From assembly GCA_023702235.1 (NCBI GenBank), contig JAMQCR010000001.1:2232001-2296000 (forward strand): DNA of 64,000 bases, written 5' to 3'. Below are positions 58,978-64,000 of this stretch, one piece after another (the first letter of the stretch is position 1; each line of letters opens with the position of its first letter). Source of the DNA: Neobacillus pocheonensis (GTDB lineage: Bacteria; Bacillota; Bacilli; Bacillales; Cytobacillaceae). The notes under the pieces were generated by a model. That model was given only the letters and a program-made list of their open reading frames with translations. It had not been told where the DNA came from and did not search any database. The translations under genes and the position numbers were made by a program.

Positions 58978-59128
58978 TTGTGTTTCCTCCTGTTGTGTGC
59001 TGTGCACACATTGTGTTACTATCCTTGCTCAAATCTTCAAGACAAAAAGCAGATTCACTTTTAACATCCTTACCGAACAAACAAAAATAATTCTTCCTAA
59101 CTATAACAGATTGAATATGGAAAAGCAA
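58978..59128 (-). promoter_or_regulatory. Promoter and structured leader of csp copy 2
   Basis: On the minus strand TTGCTT (59128 to 59123), 17 bases and TATAGT (59105 to 59100) form a promoter laid out as in copy 1. The leader is again about 116 bases, with the TGTGTGC-ACA-GCACACA hairpin before AGGAGG. Confidence 0.7.
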
Positions 59129-59181
59129 GGGTTGGTAAAAATCCTGTTAATATTTATTGCTATTTTTCAAGCAAAGTACCT

Positions 59182-59427
59182 CTACTTTTTGCTTTTGGCT
59201 AATTCCATAAGTTCTTTCAATTCATTTGTAAAGCCTTTTACAGCATGATTTTCGAATACGGCTACGGGAAGTCCCAAAAAACCTAACTTCTCCACTTCCT
59301 TTTGATATTCGGCGTTTGCCGACACATCCCTGACTTCAAACGGAATTCCCACTTCTACCAATACTTTTTTGACAAGCGTACATTCTATGCAATCGTTTGT
59401 GGTATAGACAATGATTTGGTTGACCAT
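59182..59427 (-). CDS. Glutaredoxin-family thiol protein
   Basis: From the ATG at 59427, behind AGAGGAG, the protein has 81 residues with a thioredoxin fold, an active-site CIEC (C13, C16) after VYTTND, and the cis-Pro GLPVAVF. It is NrdH/YruB-like in size. It probably acts as a small dithiol reductant, perhaps reduced by bacillithiol or thioredoxin reductase. An in-frame ATG at 59448 is less well placed. Confidence 0.87.
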   Translation of the reverse strand: MVNQIIVYTTNDCIECTLVKKVLVEVGIPFEVRDVSANAEYQKEVEKLGFLGLPVAVFENHAVKGFTNELKELMELAKSKK

Positions 59428-59534
59428 TCGTGATTTCTCCTCTTTCAATTAAATGGCGAAATGCTTTGACTTGGAAAAATTTAGATTTAAAATATGAATA
59501 GAGATTTAATTCCAAGATTATTCTTCTATTTTAC

Positions 59535-60257
59535 ATGAAAGAAGCGGATAGCATGAGAAATAAGCAAGACATAATGCATGAAGAAAAACATTTCACAGCC
59601 TCGGACTTGATTCGGGATATCGTCATTGGCATGTCTGATGGCCTTACGGTTCCATTTGCATTGGCAGCTGGATTATCCGGGACAGTAGATACTACAACAT
59701 TAATCCTTACGGCAGGGGGAGCTGAAATTGCAGCAGGCTCAATAGCTATGGGACTCGGGGGTTATTTGGCGGCACGAACCGATGCCGAGCATTATGAATC
59801 CGAATTAAAGCGTGAGCAACTGGAAATAATTGAGGTTCCCGAAAAAGAAGAGGAAGAAGTAGCTGAAATTTTTCGGGAATATTATTTGGAAGAAGATCAA
59901 ATTCAATCGATTGTCGCTACAATGCGGAAGCATCCTGATAAATGGGTCGATCTTATGATGAAATTCGAACTTGGCTTGGAAAAACCTGATGCAAGTAGGG
60001 CTAGAAATAGTGCCATAACCATCGCCACTTCTTATATTGTCGGAGGTCTGATCCCCCTCCTTCCCTACTTTTTTATGGCCAGTCCTAGTTCCGGTTTAGA
60101 AGTTTCTGTAATTATCACTTTAATTGCTTTGTTTATTTTTGGATATATCAAAGGCAAATTTACTGGGACATCTCCTTGGAAGAGTGCATTCCAAACCTGC
60201 ATTGTAGGTGGACTTGCTGCAGCGGTAGCATTTGGACTAGCTCGTTTAATCTCTTAA
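59535..60257 (+). CDS. VIT1/CCC1-family iron/manganese transporter
   Basis: This 240-residue protein has five helices. The first pair carries the family pattern IRDIVIGMSDGLTVPFALAA and GGAEIAAGSIAMGLGGYLAA, followed by a charged cytoplasmic helical segment (residues about 80-150, metal-binding in plant VIT1, rich in Glu: EKEEEEVAEIFREYY), then helices 3-5 (SYIVGGLIPLLPYF). It exports Fe2+ or Mn2+ from the cytosol in relatives. The first ATG at 59535 and a second at 59553 are both possible. Confidence 0.87.
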   Translation: MKEADSMRNKQDIMHEEKHFTASDLIRDIVIGMSDGLTVPFALAAGLSGTVDTTTLILTAGGAEIAAGSIAMGLGGYLAARTDAEHYESELKREQLEIIEVPEKEEEEVAEIFREYYLEEDQIQSIVATMRKHPDKWVDLMMKFELGLEKPDASRARNSAITIATSYIVGGLIPLLPYFFMASPSSGLEVSVIITLIALFIFGYIKGKFTGTSPWKSAFQTCIVGGLAAAVAFGLARLIS

Positions 60258-60384
60258 AAATATGACCATGTGATACAGAAAACTTGTTGTTTTTTGACAA
60301 TTTTTAATAAAAAAAGTTTTTTGTAGAATTTCGATTTTCGAATTATAATAACAATAGTTATTAAAAGTGAAAATGGTGGATCAC

Positions 60385-61626
60385 ATGCGTGCATATAATG
60401 AAAAAGTAAGTATTTATCATGGGATGGTATCGACCATCGCCGTGAACCTTGCAAGTAACTTTTTTCCCATCTTTGCGATTGCTATACTTGGTGCAACCAA
60501 TTATCAGGTAGGATTAATTAGTTCCCTTCCACCCTTGGTAGCACTTATCATGACGATTCCAGCAGCCATCATGCTAAATCGTCTAGAGCTGCAAAAGAAG
60601 ACGGTAGCCATGTCTGTATTATGGGCTCGCGCCATGTTTTTATTAATCCTAGGTGTAATTTACCTTACTTCATCCTATCAAGCATGGACTTTTTTAATTA
60701 TTATCGCCTTAATGAATGTACCTGGAACGATATCAAACATCGGTTGGCAGACGCTTATTAGCGGGATGATTAAGGATGAGCGTAGAGGGACATTTTTCAG
60801 TGACCGAAATCGATTATTAACAGTCGTTGGCATGATCACAACCCTTATTATCGGTATTATTATGAAAAACCAGACGAACAACGCAGCAGCATATCAGTGG
60901 TTATTTTTCTCCGCTTTTGTTTTTGGAATATTAGAAGGATATTTCCTGATGAAACATCAGGAAACCGTTCAATCCAAAACAAACATACAGAATAAGAACT
61001 CGTTTATGAATTGGTCAATTTTTAAGGATAATGGGTACAGGTGGTTTCTTATCGCTGCTTTATGCTTCAATTTCTCTTGGCAGATGGCATGGGGAATTTT
61101 CAATATCTACAATGTGAAATATGCGCATGCCACCATCCTTTGGATTAGTATTTTTTCAGTTGGAAATCAATTGGTGCAGATTTTCACCTTCCCATTATGG
61201 AAAAAATGGGCGGAACATAAGTCAAATACCTTGATGCTGGTATGGGCCGCACTAGGAATGGCATTGCTACCATTTTTAACAGTTTTGTCTAGGAATCTAC
61301 TATATTTAACATTTACTCAAATGCTATCAGGATTTTTTGTTTCTGGAATCGTCCTGCTTTTGTTTAACCTATTGTTAGAACAATCTCCAAAGGAAACGAG
61401 AACGTATTGTATTACAACCTATAATGTCCTTTTGTCCTTTATTGCCTTTATCGCGCCTCAAATCGGAATTTGGCTATTAGACGCAACTGGTATACAAAAA
61501 TCTATGGAAATAAATTCTGTTTTAAGGTTTATCAGTGCCTTTGGTTTCTTGCTCATGTATGCAAGGTGTATGAAAAATAATAATAGTAAAAAGCTAGGCA
61601 CTAGCTTTTTACTACATAAATTTTAG
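60385..61626 (+). CDS. MFS transporter (12 TM)
   Basis: This protein of about 413 residues has 12 helices. The sequence opens MRAYNEKVSIYHGMVSTIAV with GATNYQVGLISSLPPLVALI, and the loop segment MIKDERRGTFFSDRNRLL is typical of a little-studied Firmicutes MFS group. ATG 60385 follows GGTGG; GTG 60367 is an in-frame alternative. The last codons (KKLGTSFLLHKF) overlap a 14-bp hairpin with a T-run, and the stop lies 6 bases from a truncated purD reading the other way. The C-terminus may therefore be altered. The substrate is unknown. Confidence 0.8.
   Translation: MRAYNEKVSIYHGMVSTIAVNLASNFFPIFAIAILGATNYQVGLISSLPPLVALIMTIPAAIMLNRLELQKKTVAMSVLWARAMFLLILGVIYLTSSYQAWTFLIIIALMNVPGTISNIGWQTLISGMIKDERRGTFFSDRNRLLTVVGMITTLIIGIIMKNQTNNAAAYQWLFFSAFVFGILEGYFLMKHQETVQSKTNIQNKNSFMNWSIFKDNGYRWFLIAALCFNFSWQMAWGIFNIYNVKYAHATILWISIFSVGNQLVQIFTFPLWKKWAEHKSNTLMLVWAALGMALLPFLTVLSRNLLYLTFTQMLSGFFVSGIVLLLFNLLLEQSPKETRTYCITTYNVLLSFIAFIAPQIGIWLLDATGIQKSMEINSVLRFISAFGFLLMYARCMKNNNSKKLGTSFLLHKF
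61584..61614. terminator. Terminator hairpin overlapping the MFS stop region
   Basis: TAGTAAAAAGCTAG pairs perfectly with CTAGCTTTTTACTA around GCA. The T-rich 3' arm serves both the MFS transcript and the convergent pur transcript. Confidence 0.75.
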
Positions 61627-61631
61627 CTATC

Positions 61632-61679
61632 TTAATATGGATGCTCACGACCGCCTCCCCCTACAACTAACACCTTCAA
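61632..61679 (-). pseudogene. purD: 5' fragment of purD (phosphoribosylamine-glycine ligase)
   Basis: TTG at 61679 overlaps the purN stop (TTGA) and follows GAAGGTAGGG. It reads MKVLVVGGGGREH, the conserved N-terminus of GAR synthetase. Two unrelated codons and a stop follow (PY, TAA). Everything beyond codon 13 is missing, and the adjoining DNA belongs to the convergent MFS gene. This marks a deletion, insertion or assembly junction at about 61640. Confidence 0.75.
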
Positions 61680-62253
61680 TTCCCTACCTTCTTTTTCGAG
61701 AGACTTTGAATTACTTTTGGTAATAATCTGTGTTCCTGTTCTTGAATTTTTTTTATTAATGTCTCTCTTGTCTCATCCGGTTCGATTGTAACGGCTGCTG
61801 GGCAATGATTGGACCTGTATCCATTCCTTCGTCGACATAATGTACGGTAACACCAGTCACCTTTACCCCATATTCAAGTGCTTGATCAATCGCATCTTTT
61901 CCTTTAAACGCTGGTAACAAAGATGGATGAACATTGATGATTTTCCCGCCGTATGCGTTCAGTAACGCAAGACCGAACAGTCTCATATATCCAGCTAATA
62001 CGATAAAATCTACTTGCCTTTGTGATAATTTTTCAAGAATCACTTCTTCATAGGCTTGTTTGTTTGAAAAATCCTTTGCCCTAAAAGTAAACACCGGGAT
62101 CGATTCATCCTTTGCTCTCTTGACTGCAATGGCTTCAGGATTGTCACTGACGAGTAAAACTACTTCTACATTTGTTATTTGTTTTGATCTGATGGATTTT
62201 AGAATCGCTGCAAAATTACTACCAGCTCCTGAAGCAAAAACGGCAATTTTCAT
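61676..62253 (-). pseudogene. purN: Phosphoribosylglycinamide formyltransferase, one-base frameshift
   Basis: PurN formylates GAR with 10-formyl-THF. The start MKIAVFASGAGSNFAAIL is followed by FIVLAGYMRL, the catalytic INVHPSLLPAFKG (Asn, His) and VHYVDEGMDTGPII (Asp). One G lost at about 61800 changes AQQAVTIEPDETRETL; the other frame then runs to TGA at 61676-61678, giving about 192 residues, normal for the family. It starts 2 bases after the purM stop. Confidence 0.92.
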
Positions 62254-62255
62254 GC

Positions 62256-63289
62256 TTACTCCTTTTTGAACACGACGTCTTCGATGCCTTTTTGAACCGT
62301 TCCAATTACGTATGATTCTTCACCTAATGTTTGGAGGCGCTCTAAAATGGTCTGGGAGTTAGCAGAATCAGCGACTAAAATCATGCCAATTCCCATATTA
62401 AAGGTACGAAACATATCATAATCTGAAATTCTGCCTGCTTGTTGGATAAAAGAAAAAATCTTATGTCTCTTCCAGGATCCTTCGTTTATTTCAGCCTGTA
62501 ATCCTTTTGGAAGAATCCGTGGAATGTTATCGTAAAATCCCCCGCCTGTCACATGTACCAGACCATAGATAGGGAATTCTTTTAATACAGAAAGAATTGA
62601 TTTAACATAAATTTTTGTTGGTTCCAGTAACACATCGCCCAATACAGACCCCAATTCATCAACATAGTCCCTTAATGAGAGTCTGGCATCCTCCAAAAGA
62701 ACTTTTCGAACAAGAGAGAACCCATTGCTATGTACCCCACTCGAAGCTAAACCAATTAGTACATGGCCTTCTTTTACATTCGTTCCATCGATGAGGTGTT
62801 TTTGATCCACCATTCCTACCGTAAACCCCGCGATATCATATTCTTCGTCCTGATACATACTCGGCATCTCGGCTGTTTCTCCGCCTATAAGAGCACATCC
62901 GGCCTGCACACACCCATCAGCAATACCTTTAACAATCGCTTCAATTTTTTCCGGTATAATCCTACCGCAGGCAAGGTAGTCTAGGAAAAAGAGGCTTGCG
63001 GCCCTTGGACGATGACATCATTCACACACATTGCAACTGCATCGATTCCAATGGTATCGTGTTTGTCCATTGCAAAAGCAATTTTCAACTTGGTACCAAC
63101 ACCATCTGTACCCGACACAAAAACGGGTTCCTCCAAGTCGGTTAAATTTGGTTTAAAAAGTGCCCCAAACCCTCCTAATCCGGATAAAACCTCCGGACGG
63201 AAGGTTTTTTTTACATGTTTTTTCATTCGATCAACGGCTTCATTTCCCGCATCTATATCGACTCCCGCTTGACGGTACGCATCGCTCAT
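62256..63289 (-). pseudogene. purM: Phosphoribosylformylglycinamidine cyclo-ligase, frameshifted
   Basis: PurM closes FGAM to AIR with ATP. It has [20 protein letters not shown] at the start, [31 protein letters not shown], then after a break at about 62985 the segment [39 protein letters not shown] and HVTGGGFYDNIPR. The full span of about 344 codons is the family length. It lies 14 bases after purL, with purF absent from its usual place between them. Confidence 0.92.
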
Positions 63290-63303
63290 TAGTCTCCACT
63301 CCT

Positions 63304-64000
63304 CTACGGTAAATTTGCAGTTATTTCCTGCATGTTCATCTGTTCAACTACTCTCGAACGCATAATGTCTGGAATGGCATTCCGCCAGACTTTTTCCAAC
63401 TCAGAAATCGATTGAGAGATCACGTTCCTACCATTATGGTCAATAGACAGTTCTTTACCTTGCACTTTGCCAATTTCTTTTATTGGCACCTGCATTTGTT
63501 TGGCGGTTTCCTTTATATTTTCAGCGTGTTCTGAAGAAACAGATAGAATGATCCGGGATTGGGATTCACTAAAAAGATTAAAATCTGTTCGAAGTTCTTC
63601 TGTTAATTTGATGTCCGCGCCCAATTTCCCGCCTATACAGCTTTCTGCTAAAGCTACGGCTAAACCGCCTTCTGCTGTATCATGGGCTGATTGAACGAAT
63701 CCTTGTTGAATCACCTTAATCGTAAAAGTTTGAATTCGCCGTTCTAAATCAAGATCTAATTGTGGTGGCCGTCCTTCTATTTTTCCTATCCTTAATTTTT
63801 GATACTCAGATCCGCCAATTTCAGCTTTGGTTTCACCAATCAAAATGATTGAATCTCCTTCTTTTTTAAAGTCTTGGGTGGTAATATGTTCGACATCTTT
63901 AATTAACCCGATCATTCCAATTGTTGGCGTTGGATAAATGGCTTCTCCTTTTGTTTCGTTATACAGACTAACGTTTCCACCAATAACAGGAGTATTCAAC
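63304..64000 (-). CDS. purL: Phosphoribosylformylglycinamidine synthase II, C-terminal part
   Basis: About 232 C-terminal residues are in the window; the 5' part lies beyond 64000. Family signatures are [42 protein letters not shown] and [12 protein letters not shown]. PurL, with PurS and PurQ, converts FGAR to FGAM using glutamine and ATP. It is the first visible gene of the leftward purL-purM-purN-purD' block. Confidence 0.93.
   Translation of the reverse strand, partial: LNTPVIGGNVSLYNETKGEAIYPTPTIGMIGLIKDVEHITTQDFKKEGDSIILIGETKAEIGGSEYQKLRIGKIEGRPPQLDLDLERRIQTFTIKVIQQGFVQSAHDTAEGGLAVALAESCIGGKLGADIKLTEELRTDFNLFSESQSRIILSVSSEHAENIKETAKQMQVPIKEIGKVQGKELSIDHNGRNVISQSISELEKVWRNAIPDIMRSRVVEQMNMQEITANLP

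Noticed and set aside
1..64000. CRISPR arrays, tRNA or rRNA genes
   Set aside because: No regularly spaced repeats, cloverleaf-like sequences or conserved rRNA segments were seen on either strand.

Overview
The window looks like chromosome of a low-G+C, endospore-forming member of the Bacillaceae. The evidence is a GerA-type germinant receptor operon, a KinB-like sporulation kinase, a complete nasBCDEF/nasA nitrate assimilation locus, gltAB with a divergent gltC, and Shine-Dalgarno sites of the AAAGGAGG type. No tRNA, rRNA, CRISPR array or intact mobile element was seen. Many conserved genes (gltA, nasB, nasC, nasD, purM, purN, gerA, gerC, putB, rocA and others) are broken by single-base frame slips. 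Several are explained by loss or gain of one base in a short homopolymer, so the sequence is probably an under-polished long-read assembly. I list these as pseudogene (interrupted as read), but most are likely intact in the living cell.

Layout. 1-4.3 kb: a partial D-2-hydroxyacid dehydrogenase, a KinB-like kinase, then dapA behind a lysine riboswitch with its own terminator, and a CoxG-like protein. 4.5-12.9 kb: a drug-efflux MFS, a PrsW-like membrane protease, a PepSY-like membrane protein with a lipoprotein, a NarX/NarL-type two-component pair with a multi-pass membrane protein, and a short S53 peptidase. 13-17.6 kb: a DUF3800-winged-helix protein, a G+C-rich divergent FtsH-like protease, small membrane proteins and a holin-like gene. 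17.8-25.4 kb: an amino-acid catabolism island with a PAS-AAA+-Fis regulator whose sigma-54 contact loop is degenerate, a DMT exporter, proline dehydrogenase, P5C dehydrogenase and a GabP-like permease with an upstream cre site.

25.7-35.9 kb: nitrogen assimilation. nasF, nasE, nasD, nasC and nasB read leftward, and the nitrate transporter nasA reads rightward. Three TnrA/GlnR-type boxes lie about 48-50 bases upstream of plausible start sites for nasA, nasB and nasD, and a terminator separates nasC from nasD. 36-39.5 kb: a large secreted S53 peptidase with a C-terminal beta-sandwich module, then an HTH-coiled-coil-J-domain protein. 39.5-46.6 kb: gltB, gltA and gltC, which turn the ammonium made by NasD into glutamate. 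46.8-59.1 kb: two csp genes encoding the same protein, with matching promoters and leaders, bracket a serine hydrolase, a DUF2975/YozG-type regulator pair, a LysE exporter, gerABC, a phosphoesterase, a YocH-like cell-wall protein and an efflux MFS.

59.2-64 kb: a glutaredoxin-like protein, a VIT-family transporter, another MFS, and then a leftward purL-purM-purN block. That block ends 13 codons into purD, directly against the tail of the convergent MFS. purF and purH are absent from their usual places.
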